From positions 1 to 64,000 of the forward strand of contig CAMEJG010000001.1 of the NCBI GenBank assembly GCA_945919465.1: 64,000 bases of DNA. Direction: 5' to 3'. Below, piece by piece: positions 44,731-53,688 of the stretch. The notes below the pieces were generated by a model. It worked only from the letters and a program-made list of their open reading frames with translations, was not told where the DNA came from and searched no databases. Position 1 is the first letter of the stretch, and each line of letters starts with the position of its first letter. Source of the DNA: an uncultured Anaeroplasma sp. (GTDB lineage: Bacteria; Bacillota_I; Bacilli_A; Acholeplasmatales; Anaeroplasmataceae). Both the position numbers and the translations under genes were made by a program.

Positions 44731-45694
44731 AATATACTCCTATCATATAAATAATAATTATTAATGATAATATTCCAACAATAATAATAGAATATTCATA
44801 AAATATATAATTATTTTTAATTAAGTAATAAGCTCCTATAGCTAATATCATAATAATTGTACTAATTATAACTTTATATTTCTTTTTACTATTAATTAAA
44901 CTTTGATAGAATGAAAGCTTAAATATAGAAGTAATACCAATACTGAAAATATAGATATAATCAAAGCTTCCATAAAATCTTGATACTGGTGCTATCCTTA
45001 ATGCAATAAAACCTACAAATGGATTATTTTGAAATAATTTCGTACCTGATGTGAATACCAATAATCCATATTCTATTAAAAATAATATTATTGATATTAA
45101 AATACCTAAGATAATAGGTAATTTAGAAAATTCTAAATTATCTTTATTTGATAATAAACAAATAAAATTATCTAATATAAAAACAATTATTATAGGTATA
45201 ATTAAGTAACTAAATCCACCATTAATACTAAATTCTAATGGTATTAATTTATGGAAATATAGTAGATATAATATTAATAACATAAAACCAAATATCCATG
45301 ATATTTCAATAAGGTTAGAAGGCTTAAATAATGATAAAAAATAAATCAATATGGATGAGGATATGATGAAAAAGAAAAAGAAAACATCTTTATAAAATAA
45401 TGTTGATAGTATATAAGAGGATATTCCTACACCTAGAATACCTCTTAATATAGAAAAAACACTTACTAAATATTTAACCTTTGATTTATTAATTTTTCTA
45501 TAAAAATTAAAATTATAAAAGTCACTTGGAATTAATAAAAATATAAATAGTAATAAAAATAATAATATAATAATTATAAAAAAACCAAATTCCTTTGTAT
45601 AATTATAAAGGCTATAAAAAAGAGTAGTTCTTAAAAATATATAATTATATATAAAGATAAAGAAAAAAAGACAAGCCTTAGATGCCTTACGCAT
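44687..45694 (-). CDS. GerB-family germination permease (B subunit)
   Basis: A 335-residue protein with about ten membrane helices, of the endospore amino-acid-permease type (SLFKPSNLIEISWIFGFMLL, then APVSRFYGSFDYIYIFSIGI). It recognises the germinant. First gene of the operon, in the order B-A-C, unlike the A-B-C order of Bacillus gerA. GAGGTGAGGGT precedes the ATG; start codon and ribosome binding site lie in the loop of a long inverted repeat (45663-45736). Confidence 0.9.
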   Translation of the reverse strand: MRKASKACLFFFIFIYNYIFLRTTLFYSLYNYTKEFGFFIIIILLFLLLFIFLLIPSDFYNFNFYRKINKSKVKYLVSVFSILRGILGVGISSYILSTLFYKDVFFFFFIISSSILIYFLSLFKPSNLIEISWIFGFMLLILYLLYFHKLIPLEFSINGGFSYLIIPIIIVFILDNFICLLSNKDNLEFSKLPIILGILISIILFLIEYGLLVFTSGTKLFQNNPFVGFIALRIAPVSRFYGSFDYIYIFSIGITSIFKLSFYQSLINSKKKYKVIISTIIMILAIGAYYLIKNNYIFYEYSIIIVGILSLIIIIYMIGVYYGFKKNKEYTNNYY

Positions 45695-45736
45695 ACCCTC
45701 ACCTCAAGAGTATTGTTTGCAAGCTTGTCTTTTTTT
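45663..45736. promoter_or_regulatory. Long inverted repeat over the gerB start
   Basis: Arms at 45663-45679 and 45721-45736 (AAAAAAAGACAAGC and its complement with one bulge) form a stem of about 15 bp. The 41-base loop holds the gerB ribosome binding site and ATG. On the minus strand the 3' arm ends in T7 and is at the same time codons 6-11 of gerB. It can end dagK transcription and could attenuate ger expression. Confidence 0.65.
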
Positions 45737-46583
45737 ATTCTTTATTTATAAAAATAAATTTATTTGCCTCGGTAATATTAATAATATTAGTACTTATATA
45801 TTTTTCACCATCTAAATTAATATTAATAGAATTATTTAATTGAATATTAAATTTATTACTATTAATAACTAATAAATTCTTTTCAATTTTAAAAAGCATT
45901 AACATTATAAATTTAAATAATGCTATTACTTTATTTCCTGTAATTCCTATAAGCTTCAAAGAATTATCATAAATACTACTATTAGTTTTATAACCAGCTA
46001 TTTTATTAGTATGTAATATTAATAAAATTTGATATTTATTATATTTATCATCATTAATTTTTATATTCATTGAACTACTTTTAAATAAAGATTTTATACA
46101 ATTAAAATAATAAGCTAATCGTTTAATTCTTTTTTTCAATATATCACTAGTGTTATAGCTAACATCAGTCATCATACCCAATGCAAAAGCATATAAGAAA
46201 TAACTATCATTTATTTTATATGATGAAATTTCTTTTGTTATATTTTTTCTTAATATTTCAAAATTTTTATTTATATTTTTATAATACCCTAATGATAATG
46301 CAATGTCATTGCATCCTCCCATTGGGAAAATAAATAATTTAGGAGGATTAATAATATTCTCTAATGCTAAAACAACCTCATGAATAGTACCGTCTCCACC
46401 AGCAATGGTTATTAATTCAAAAGAATTAGCAGTTTTAACTAAATAATCATAAATATGATTCTTATATTCTGGTTTAAAAATAGAAATATCATAATTATTA
46501 TTTTGAAATAAATCAATTATTCTTTTTATCCTTTTTTCCTTATAGCCTGTGCTATAAGGATTATATATTAAAAGAACCTTCAT
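45735..46583 (-). CDS. Diacylglycerol kinase-like protein (DagK/YegS fold)
   Basis: A 282-residue lipid kinase of the DAGK catalytic family. The N-terminal loop LLIYNPYSTG, the ATP-binding motif TIAGGDGTIHEVV (about 81-93) and FPMGGCNDIALSLGYY (canonical GTxND, here GGCND) are clear. It would phosphorylate diacylglycerol back to phosphatidate for lipid recycling, for instance the diacylglycerol left by lipoteichoic acid synthesis. It follows ktrA after 1 base without a good ribosome binding site, so it depends on coupling. The missing GTxND Thr leaves substrate specificity open. Confidence 0.88.
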   Translation of the reverse strand: MKVLLIYNPYSTGYKEKRIKRIIDLFQNNNYDISIFKPEYKNHIYDYLVKTANSFELITIAGGDGTIHEVVLALENIINPPKLFIFPMGGCNDIALSLGYYKNINKNFEILRKNITKEISSYKINDSYFLYAFALGMMTDVSYNTSDILKKRIKRLAYYFNCIKSLFKSSSMNIKINDDKYNKYQILLILHTNKIAGYKTNSSIYDNSLKLIGITGNKVIALFKFIMLMLFKIEKNLLVINSNKFNIQLNNSININLDGEKYISTNIINITEANKFIFINKE

Positions 46584-46584
46584 A

Positions 46585-47250
46585 TTAACTATTCAAAAAT
46601 TGATCAAATTTCTTTAATTTAGAATCCGTACCTACAACAACAACAATATTACCAGGTGATAATACGTCAGTACCCTTTGGAATATAGAATTCTGTTGAGC
46701 TTATATCCTTAATAATACCTACAATATTTACATCAAAACGATTACGAATATTCAATTCAATTAAAGTTTTTGATTCAAACTTCTCACCAATTTCAATTTT
46801 AACTATTGCATAATTTAAAGCTACTTGATAATAATCTAATATACTATCACTTAATATTTGATTAGCTAATGACTTAGCAGATGCCTCTTCAGGAATAATA
46901 ACCTCAGTAGCCCCTAGCATTTTATATACTTCTTTATGTCCCTCAACATCAGCTCTAACAATAATATTTTTTACTCCTAGATTCTTTAAATTAACTACAG
47001 TTAAAATAGAAGCTTGTAGATTATTACCAATAGCAACAATAGCATAATCAACACTACCGGCCCCTAGCTCATGTAAAACATTCATTTTTGTGGCATCAGC
47101 AATTAAACAATGTGGTACTTCATGAGAAATTTGCTGTACACTTTCTTCATTAATATCTACTGCTAAAACATCGCAATTCATATTTGCTAATGATTTAGCT
47201 ACATTAGCTCCAAATCTACCTAATCCAATTACTAAATAACTCTTTTTCAT
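46585..47250 (-). CDS. ktrA: Potassium uptake regulatory subunit KtrA (RCK)
   Basis: A 221-residue cytoplasmic protein: RCK_N Rossmann domain with VIGLGRFGANVAKSL (6-20), binding ATP/NAD, and ending with an acidic ribose-binding residue (AVDINEES), then RCK_C (from about 140), which in KtrA binds c-di-AMP. It gates the KtrB channel. It overlaps ktrB by 4 bases (ATGA). Confidence 0.95.
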   Translation of the reverse strand: MKKSYLVIGLGRFGANVAKSLANMNCDVLAVDINEESVQQISHEVPHCLIADATKMNVLHELGAGSVDYAIVAIGNNLQASILTVVNLKNLGVKNIIVRADVEGHKEVYKMLGATEVIIPEEASAKSLANQILSDSILDYYQVALNYAIVKIEIGEKFESKTLIELNIRNRFDVNIVGIIKDISSTEFYIPKGTDVLSPGNIVVVVGTDSKLKKFDQFLNS

Positions 47251-48560
47251 CCTATTATCACACTTTCCTCTACATATTTGATTTGCTCATTAGATGAAGA
47301 TATCCAATTTTTATTAACAACACCAATAACTGTTAATGGACCTAATCTTCCTAATAACATTAAAATAGATAATATAATTCTACAAGCTGAATTTAAGCTT
47401 GTAGTAATTCCCATTGAAAAACCTGTTGTTGTTGAGGCTGAAACAACCTCAAAGAAAATTTCTTGAATTCCTAATTCTGGTTGAATCATAGCCACAATTA
47501 AAGTACCAGTAAAAATAATCATAAAAAATACAACTATTAAAACAAATGCCTTAAATACCTGATTTTCAGCAAATCTTCTATGAAATGCCTTAGCCTTTGA
47601 GCCTTTAGCATAGCTTAATATAGCTAAAAACGCAACAGCTAATGTAGTAGTCTTAAAACCTCCACCAGTTGAACAAGGAGAAGCTCCTATAAGCATTAAA
47701 AAGATTACTACTAAATATGAAGCCGGATTATCCTTAAATGCTGACATATCAAAGGTTGCAATACCACAGGTTCTTGCTGAAAATGAAGTGAAAAATGCTT
47801 GTAGCCAAGATAATGATGGCATTGTAAGCTTTAATAATAAACCTCCAGCTATTAATAAAATAAAGGTTGTTATTAGTGTAATCTTTGTATGCAAACTAAA
47901 TTTTTTAAAATTTCTTTTCTTTATCACATCAGTAATAACAACAAAACCAATACTACCTAAAAATATCATTACCATTGTAGTAGTATTAATTAAAATATTA
48001 TCCTTAAATTCTATTAATGATTGATTACCAAACACATCAAATCCCGCATTATTAAATGCTGAAGCTGAATGGAACATTGTTGCCCCAAAAGCACTCCAAA
48101 AATCATTATTATAATAGCCTAATAAAGGAAAAAAATTAATAATAGCACCCACCAATTGGATACTTAGCGAAATAATCATAATTTTTTTAACGAGCCCAAT
48201 AATACCACTTACTGAATTTTGATTTAAGGCTTCTCTTAACAAAAATCTATTACTTACTCCTATTTTAGCTCCAATAATAGTAAAAAAGAATACAGCTATA
48301 GTAATTATTGATAAACCACCTATCTCCATTAAAATACCCATAATAATTCTACCAAAAATAGACATATCATGTGCCAAATCCATAACAGATAATCCCGTAA
48401 CACATACAGCTGAAGTTGCCATAAAAAATGAATCAACAAAACCAAATGACTTACCTGTTTGTGAAGAAATAGGAAGCATTAAAAATAATGTTCCAGTTAG
48501 TATTACTATTACAAAGGTCATAATTATATATATATACGGATGAATTTTCTTAATTCTCAT
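47247..48560 (-). CDS. ktrB: Potassium uptake channel subunit KtrB
   Basis: A 437-residue Trk/Ktr/HKT potassium transporter with eight membrane helices and four P-loop repeats; filter-like sequences are TSAVCVTGLSV, SAFNNAGFDV, SARTCGIATFD and SASTTTGFSMG. It imports K+ with Na+ under control of KtrA. First gene of ktrB-ktrA-dagK. Promoter at 48583-48611; AAGAGGTG precedes the ATG. The short leader leaves no room for a c-di-AMP (ydaO) riboswitch. Confidence 0.96.
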   Translation of the reverse strand: MRIKKIHPYIYIIMTFVIVILTGTLFLMLPISSQTGKSFGFVDSFFMATSAVCVTGLSVMDLAHDMSIFGRIIMGILMEIGGLSIITIAVFFFTIIGAKIGVSNRFLLREALNQNSVSGIIGLVKKIMIISLSIQLVGAIINFFPLLGYYNNDFWSAFGATMFHSASAFNNAGFDVFGNQSLIEFKDNILINTTTMVMIFLGSIGFVVITDVIKKRNFKKFSLHTKITLITTFILLIAGGLLLKLTMPSLSWLQAFFTSFSARTCGIATFDMSAFKDNPASYLVVIFLMLIGASPCSTGGGFKTTTLAVAFLAILSYAKGSKAKAFHRRFAENQVFKAFVLIVVFFMIIFTGTLIVAMIQPELGIQEIFFEVVSASTTTGFSMGITTSLNSACRIILSILMLLGRLGPLTVIGVVNKNWISSSNEQIKYVEESVIIG

Positions 48561-48582
48561 ATTACACCTCTTGTATGCGATT

Positions 48583-48611
48583 ATTATACTATATTTTATT
48601 ATCTACAACAA
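48583..48611 (-). promoter_or_regulatory. Promoter of ktrB
   Basis: TTGTTG (48606-48611) and TATAAT (48583-48588) on the minus strand with 17-base spacing, about 22 bases before the start codon. Confidence 0.75.
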
Positions 48612-48688
48612 GAATAATCGTATCTATGGAAAATCATTTTCAAAAAAGTCACAATTATTTAATAATAATTATTATATTAAAATCACTA

Positions 48689-48722
48689 TAAAAAATGAAG
48701 AGAAAATATTTTTTCTCCTCAT
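48689..48722 (-). terminator. Terminator of the Rpn gene
   Basis: Arms at 48711-48722 and 48695-48706 form a 12-bp stem (atgaggagaaaa with ttttctcttcat, G-U) with a T6 run on the minus strand. Confidence 0.8.
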
Positions 48723-48786
48723 CATAATTAGTTATTAACTAGAAAATAACCTAGTATTAATTTTAACTTCTTTTCAAAATAACTTT

Positions 48787-49665
48787 CTATTTACCAAGAA
48801 TCTTTCTTACCTCATCAATAGATAAATCTAAAAGATCTGCTATCTCTTCAATAGATTTTCCTTTTTGAAATAATTTGAATATTACCTCTTTTTTATTTTG
48901 AGTAATACCCCGTTCAATTCCTTGTTCAATTCCTTGTTCAAGTCCTTCTTCAATTCCTTCTTCCTTAGCAGTTTTAATGGCAGTTGTATAATCTAATTCA
49001 CTTTTTAAGGTTTCTAAAGCTATTCTAAAGCTTTCATTTGATTCCAAATAATCCTTCATTTTCTTAGCCTCCTTCTTAATTAATTCATTAGATGAATTTA
49101 AATTCCTTGTAATATTAGATTTAGACTCTATCATGGAAAAATATTCCCTTAATTCTATGTTATCACACAAATCAAGCTTTTTCAAATCTATAATTAAGAT
49201 TTTATATTTGCCCTCTATTATTTCTTTTTTAGAAATAGTTCCATAGATAACATACTCTTCATAATAACTATTATTATCGAATATTGACACATTTGAATTC
49301 AATAGCCATATTCCTAAATAATTATTATTACTATGGTAGCTTTCACCTTCTTGTATATCATTCATAATCATTGATGAAAAATAATATACTACTCTTTCTT
49401 TGAAATACTTTTCTTTATTATTTTGCATTTCAAGATCGATATTTAATTCATTTTGAATTAATATCCTTAAATCAAACCTAGGCTTTTTAACCTTTGGTGT
49501 TATTATTACCTCATTAGATAAATAGGTAATATCTTCTGGGAGGACTTCCTCACCTAGAATTAGTGACACAAGAACACTAAGGTTACTTGCTACACTATAA
49601 TAATGCTTAAATACTGCATCATTTGAAAGACTTAAATTAAAGTCATTTAGGATTTTTTCATCCAT
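48787..49665 (-). CDS. Rpn-family PD-(D/E)XK nuclease/transposase-like protein
   Basis: A 292-residue protein. The N-terminal part (SNDAVFKHYYSVASNLSVLV) and the nuclease core with RFDLRILIQNELNIDLEMQN (about residues 58-78) show the D..(D/E)xQ pattern of the PD-(D/E)XK transposase-like (PDDEXK_2/Rpn) family. The C-terminal part holds tandem EEGxEEGxEQG units (EEGIEEGLEQGIEQGIERG) and a helix-turn-helix-like end (GKSIEEIADLLDLSIDEVRK). Family members promote RecA-independent recombination. ATG 49665 follows GAGGTGAT; the GTG at 49674 lies in that site. A 51-bp sequence in its leader recurs before recA. Confidence 0.9.
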   Translation of the reverse strand: MDEKILNDFNLSLSNDAVFKHYYSVASNLSVLVSLILGEEVLPEDITYLSNEVIITPKVKKPRFDLRILIQNELNIDLEMQNNKEKYFKERVVYYFSSMIMNDIQEGESYHSNNNYLGIWLLNSNVSIFDNNSYYEEYVIYGTISKKEIIEGKYKILIIDLKKLDLCDNIELREYFSMIESKSNITRNLNSSNELIKKEAKKMKDYLESNESFRIALETLKSELDYTTAIKTAKEEGIEEGLEQGIEQGIERGITQNKKEVIFKLFQKGKSIEEIADLLDLSIDEVRKILGK

Positions 49666-49713
49666 TTTTATCACCTCTTACTTAAAATTTTTTGAAGGAT
49701 TTTTTTACCCTTC

Positions 49714-49764
49714 ATAGAATAATAGTAAGTTTTTACAAAAGTTTTTGGTTTTTTTCTAATTTTT
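49714..49764. repeat. 51-bp dispersed repeat, copy B (Rpn leader)
   Basis: Same orientation and about 47 of 51 matches with 1772-1822. Here it lies between the terminator of DegV and the Rpn start, separated from the start codon by about 48 bases. Confidence 0.8.
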
Positions 49765-49773
49765 TTAAAAAAA

Positions 49774-49805
49774 ACGAAAAAAGAACTAATATTTTCTATT
49801 AGTCC
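49774..49805 (-). terminator. Terminator of the DegV gene
   Basis: Arms at 49797-49805 and 49783-49791 pair (ggactaata and tattagttc) with a GAAAA loop and a T6 run on the minus strand. Confidence 0.85.
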
Positions 49806-49895
49806 CTAAAAAATCTATTTTACTTTTAAAATCTTCCTAAACTATAAATTAAATAATTTAAGATTATTCTCTATTACAAAAAATGAGCAATATTT

Positions 49896-50786
49896 TTACC
49901 AATTTTCAGGCATAGCCTTACATACAGCCATAGCTAAAGCTCCATCACCAATATGGCAAGAAACAGATAAAGATAATGGATAAATTGCAATCTCTTCCTT
50001 AATTAGAGGGAATTCCTCTTTAATCATTTTAGCAAATTCTAAAGCATTAGTCTTATCAGTACCAGAATATGCAATTTCTAAATGAATATTATCCACTCTT
50101 CCATCAATATCTTTTAAATAGCCCTCAACACAAGCTTTACAAGCATCAATCATAATTCTTTTAGCATTCCCTAATGTACGATTAAGCATTCTAAACTTAT
50201 CAAGCTTTTCTCCCTTAATTAATAAAACGGGCTTTAAATTAAGCATTTTACCAGCTGCTGCAGCTGCAGGTGTAATTCTTCCACCTTTTTTTAAATACTT
50301 TAAAGTATTTACCATAATAAATATATCAGATTGCATCTTTATCTCAAGAAGCTTCTTTTCTATTTCTTCACCACTATATCCCTTATTAGCTAACTCAATC
50401 GCATCTAAAACTGATTGTCTTTGAGTAACGGATATTCTTTGATTATCTACAACAAAAACCTTTCCCTGATAATTAGCTTTTGCTGAAACCATTGTACTTT
50501 CACAAGTAGTGGAAAGTCCACTTGACATAGGAATATATACAATTTGATCATATTCCTCTAGCATTTCGTCCCAAATAGAATTAATAAAACCCACTGAAGG
50601 CTGTGCTGTAGAAACCTCAGCATCATTTAAAAGCATTTCATAGAATTGTTCTTGATTCAATGTAATATCTTCTAAATATTCCTCTCCATTAATAGTAAAT
50701 GGCATGGGAACAACCCTAATACCTAATCTTTTTCCCTCTTCTTGTGTAATACCACTATTACTATCAGTCATAATAGCTACTTTCAT
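49896..50786 (-). CDS. DegV-family fatty-acid-binding protein
   Basis: A 296-residue DegV protein: MTDSNSGITQEEGKRLGIRV and PMPFTINGEEYLED at the start, ISTAQPS-type loop (STAQPSVGFI), IPMSSGLSTTCES, and the helical core with YLKKGGRI. FakB-type proteins bind a fatty acid for phosphorylation by FakA and entry into phospholipids. FakA is not adjacent. The start is supported by GGAGAG. It stands alone with its own terminator. Confidence 0.93.
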   Translation of the reverse strand: MKVAIMTDSNSGITQEEGKRLGIRVVPMPFTINGEEYLEDITLNQEQFYEMLLNDAEVSTAQPSVGFINSIWDEMLEEYDQIVYIPMSSGLSTTCESTMVSAKANYQGKVFVVDNQRISVTQRQSVLDAIELANKGYSGEEIEKKLLEIKMQSDIFIMVNTLKYLKKGGRITPAAAAAGKMLNLKPVLLIKGEKLDKFRMLNRTLGNAKRIMIDACKACVEGYLKDIDGRVDNIHLEIAYSGTDKTNALEFAKMIKEEFPLIKEEIAIYPLSLSVSCHIGDGALAMAVCKAMPENW

Positions 50787-50894
50787 AACGAAACCACTCT
50801 CCTATAAACTATTAATCATTATAACAAATACTAAAAATCTTGTCAAACATTATAATATCTTTTTCCTGTAATTTTATATCACTTTATGATATAA

Positions 50895-51473
50895 CTACTT
50901 TATTTCTCTAACCTCAGCATCAATAACTTCACCTCTAGTAATAGTAGGGCCACCACTATTAGAATCAGATTTATCCTTTTTAACATAATATAAAATAAGA
51001 TTAATTAATCCATAAATAGCCATAATAGAGCCTAAAGCTATTAATGAATATCTAAATACTATATCATTGAAATTAAATAATAAAACTAATCCAATAATTA
51101 ATAATGGTAAAATATTAATAAATTCTTCTTTTTTATTATCACTAAGAATTAATCTTAAAGTAGATAAAATAATTACTAATCCAGTTAATATTAAAGAAAC
51201 AATTAGATTATGTCTATCAACCATAAAAATAACACTCATTGTAATAACACCCATTGTAAGTATAAATTCAGGAATATATTTTTTATCTATTTCAATTAGC
51301 TTTGTAACAAATATCAAAGGAATAATACTATTAACAATTATTGCAAATCCAATAATTATGCATATACCTTCAGCAACAACATCAAAAGAAAATATAGATA
51401 ACATTAATATTAATATGCCAAAAACTAATAACAACAAACTTCCAAATAATCCGATATTTTTTATTTTAATCAT
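50895..51473 (-). CDS. DUF308/HdeD-like membrane protein
   Basis: A 192-residue protein with six hydrophobic helices in three hairpins, LLLVFGILILMLSIFSF, then GICIIIGFAIIVNSIIPLIF and so on, followed by a short charged tail (SGGPTITRGEVIDAEVREIK). This is the DUF308/HdeD layout. The start overlaps the ABC-F stop by 4 bases (ATGA), so it is translated after ABC-F. The function is unknown. Confidence 0.8.
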   Translation of the reverse strand: MIKIKNIGLFGSLLLLVFGILILMLSIFSFDVVAEGICIIIGFAIIVNSIIPLIFVTKLIEIDKKYIPEFILTMGVITMSVIFMVDRHNLIVSLILTGLVIILSTLRLILSDNKKEEFINILPLLIIGLVLLFNFNDIVFRYSLIALGSIMAIYGLINLILYYVKKDKSDSNSGGPTITRGEVIDAEVREIK

Positions 51474-53206
51474 TTAATATACTCCTCTTTAATAGCCTCA
51501 AGTTCAAAAAATCTTTCCATCATCTTTTCATACAGCATTTCATTTTCTTCGATTTCTTTCGATATTTCCATAATTTTTTTATAATCAGTGGTTTCTTTTT
51601 TCAAATCTTCTTTTAATATATTAATTTTATTTTCTAATAATGGCATATCCTCATTTAATTTATTTAACTCATTACGAAGTGAAGCAGGCATTTTATTAGA
51701 ATTTTTGTAATTTGTTTCTTCTTTAACAGTTTTTATGGGTTCTAAAGAATCTAAATATTCACTAAATGATAATGTAGTTTCTTCAATATAACCATTATTA
51801 AATACTAATAATTTATTACATATTTTATCTAAAAAATATCTATCATGACTAATAACTAATACAGGACCTTTAAATTTCATTATATAATCTTCTAATATTT
51901 CAAGTGTATATAAATCTAAATCATTAGTTGGCTCATCAAATAATAAAATATTAGGATTATTAATTAATACTCTTACAAGCTGTAATCTTCTTTTTTCACC
52001 ACCTGATAGCATTTTAACCTTAGAATATTGTAGTTCTTTAGTAAACAAAAAACTTTCAAGTAAACTAGATGCTGAAATTATTCCATCTAATGTCTCTATT
52101 TGATTTTTTTCCTCTTTAATATAATCTATTACTCTAATTTCAGGATCAATTAATTCTAAATGTTGAGGCAAATATCCAATATTTAGTGTTTCTCCCTTTA
52201 TTATTTGTCCAGAATCAAGTGATTCTATTCCCATAATTATTTTAAATAATGTAGTTTTTCCACAACCATTTTCTCCCACTATTCCTATTATATCCGATTT
52301 ATTTAAATCTAAATTAAAATAAGAAAATAATTCTTTATTAATAAATGCTTTAGAACCATCCTTAATAGAAATAAGCTTTTTACCTAATCTTGTAGAAATA
52401 CTAGATAATTCCATTGTTTTTTGCTCATTAAATTCTATTTTACTTAATTCATTAAATCTTTCAATTCTACTTTTACTTTTAGTTCTTCTAGCCTCTACTC
52501 CACGAGTAATCCAGTTTCTTTCTGATTTTAAAAAGGCTTGTATTTTCTTTTCTCTTAAAGCTTCATTTACTAGTCTTTGTTCCTTTAATTCTAAAAACAA
52601 TTCATAATTAGCATCATATAAATAAATATTTCCAAAATCTAATTCCATCATTTTATTACATACTCTTTGTAAAAAGTATCTATCATGTGTAACCATTAAT
52701 AAACCTTTTTTCCATTTTTGTAAATATTTTTCTAACCAAATTATTAAATCATTATCTAAATGATTTGTAGGCTCATCAAGTATCAAAATATCACATGGAG
52801 TTACTAATACCTGGGCTAATGCAATTCTTTTTAATTGACCTCCACTCATATTTTTAGTAGTAATATTATAATCATTGAATCCCATTTTACTTAAAATAGA
52901 TTTAGCCTGATATTCTAAAATAGGATAATCTTTACAAGTTTTTTCCATTACAATTTCTAATAAACTTTTATCTATAGAAAAAATTGGGTCTTGAGGTAAA
53001 TAATTAATTCTAATCCCTCCTGTTTTCATTATTTCTCCAGATAATGGTTTTTCTATTTCTAATATTAATTTTAATAGTGTAGTTTTACCAGTACCATTTA
53101 CTCCAATAATACCAATCTTATCAGAATCTGTAATTGAAAATGAAGCATTCTTTAAAATATATTTATCTATATACTTAAATGATACATTATTAAATGTTAT
53201 ATTCAT
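51470..53206 (-). CDS. ABC-F ribosome-associated ATPase (Uup/YfmR-like)
   Basis: A 578-residue protein with two ABC domains and no membrane part. Walker A GVNGTGKTT and GENGCGKTT; signatures MSGGQLKRIALAQ and LSGGEKRRLQLVR; Walker B ILILDEPTNHLDND and ILLFDEPTNDLDLY. The linker between the domains and a C-terminal coiled coil (about 515-578) fit the Uup/YfmR type, which acts on stalled ribosomes; some ABC-F proteins confer ribosome-targeting antibiotic tolerance. ATG 53206 is preferred over 53215 by spacing from AAGGA. It heads a two-gene operon with the DUF308 gene. Confidence 0.92.
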   Translation of the reverse strand: MNITFNNVSFKYIDKYILKNASFSITDSDKIGIIGVNGTGKTTLLKLILEIEKPLSGEIMKTGGIRINYLPQDPIFSIDKSLLEIVMEKTCKDYPILEYQAKSILSKMGFNDYNITTKNMSGGQLKRIALAQVLVTPCDILILDEPTNHLDNDLIIWLEKYLQKWKKGLLMVTHDRYFLQRVCNKMMELDFGNIYLYDANYELFLELKEQRLVNEALREKKIQAFLKSERNWITRGVEARRTKSKSRIERFNELSKIEFNEQKTMELSSISTRLGKKLISIKDGSKAFINKELFSYFNLDLNKSDIIGIVGENGCGKTTLFKIIMGIESLDSGQIIKGETLNIGYLPQHLELIDPEIRVIDYIKEEKNQIETLDGIISASSLLESFLFTKELQYSKVKMLSGGEKRRLQLVRVLINNPNILLFDEPTNDLDLYTLEILEDYIMKFKGPVLVISHDRYFLDKICNKLLVFNNGYIEETTLSFSEYLDSLEPIKTVKEETNYKNSNKMPASLRNELNKLNEDMPLLENKINILKEDLKKETTDYKKIMEISKEIEENEMLYEKMMERFFELEAIKEEYIK

Positions 53207-53308
53207 ATAAATCATTCCTTATTATTATTTTATATTTATTATATATTAATAAATTATTTATTCAAGAAATAAAAAATACCAAGATTTCTCTTAGTATCTT
53301 TCTAAAGA

Positions 53309-53539
53309 TTATTCGCAGAATGCTAAATGATTAAATAATAATACACAAACTAAGTCAACCCATCCCCAAAATGGAATGAATATAGCACAAATAACACCAA
53401 GGATATTCTTTCCACTAGCATTAGTAAGTAATGCGCTTAATCTAACTAAAATTTCAACTACCCAGTTTACAATTGGGATAATTAATAGGATTAATTGGAT
53501 TAATCTACTTTGCTTGTCGAACCACTTATTGAAGCTCAT
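53309..53539 (-). CDS. Small hydrophobic membrane protein
   Basis: A 76-residue protein with two membrane helices (QLILLIIPIVNWVVEILVRL and ILGVICAIFIPFWGWVDLVC) after MSFNKWFDKQSR. The pattern resembles small hydrophobic proteins such as YqaE/PMP3-like or PspC-like ones, but the motifs do not decide. ATG 53539 follows GAAGGGGGAAAC; the frame to 53578 has no site. The function is unknown. Confidence 0.7.
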   Translation of the reverse strand: MSFNKWFDKQSRLIQLILLIIPIVNWVVEILVRLSALLTNASGKNILGVICAIFIPFWGWVDLVCVLLFNHLAFCE

Positions 53540-53632
53540 TTTGTTTCCCCCTTCATATATTCTAGTTTTATTATACACTTTATTTTATAAAAATAAATAT
53601 AAAAATCATTTTTTGTTAAAAAAATAATTATA

Positions 53633-53661
53633 TTGTCTTATGTTAAGTATTATTATATAAT
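53633..53661 (+). promoter_or_regulatory. Promoter of the CrtO-like gene
   Basis: TTGTCT (53633-53638), 17 bases, TATAAT (53656-53661), 27 bases before the start codon. Confidence 0.75.
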
Positions 53662-53688
53662 TATTAATAAAATAAGGGAGATTTAAAT

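Noticed and set aside
48561..48786. c-di-AMP (ydaO) riboswitch before ktrB
   Set aside because: The promoter lies only about 22 bases before the start codon, leaving no room for an aptamer.
48787..49665. Rpn gene as an active insertion sequence
   Set aside because: No terminal inverted repeats or target duplications are visible; only the 51-bp leader repeat recurs.
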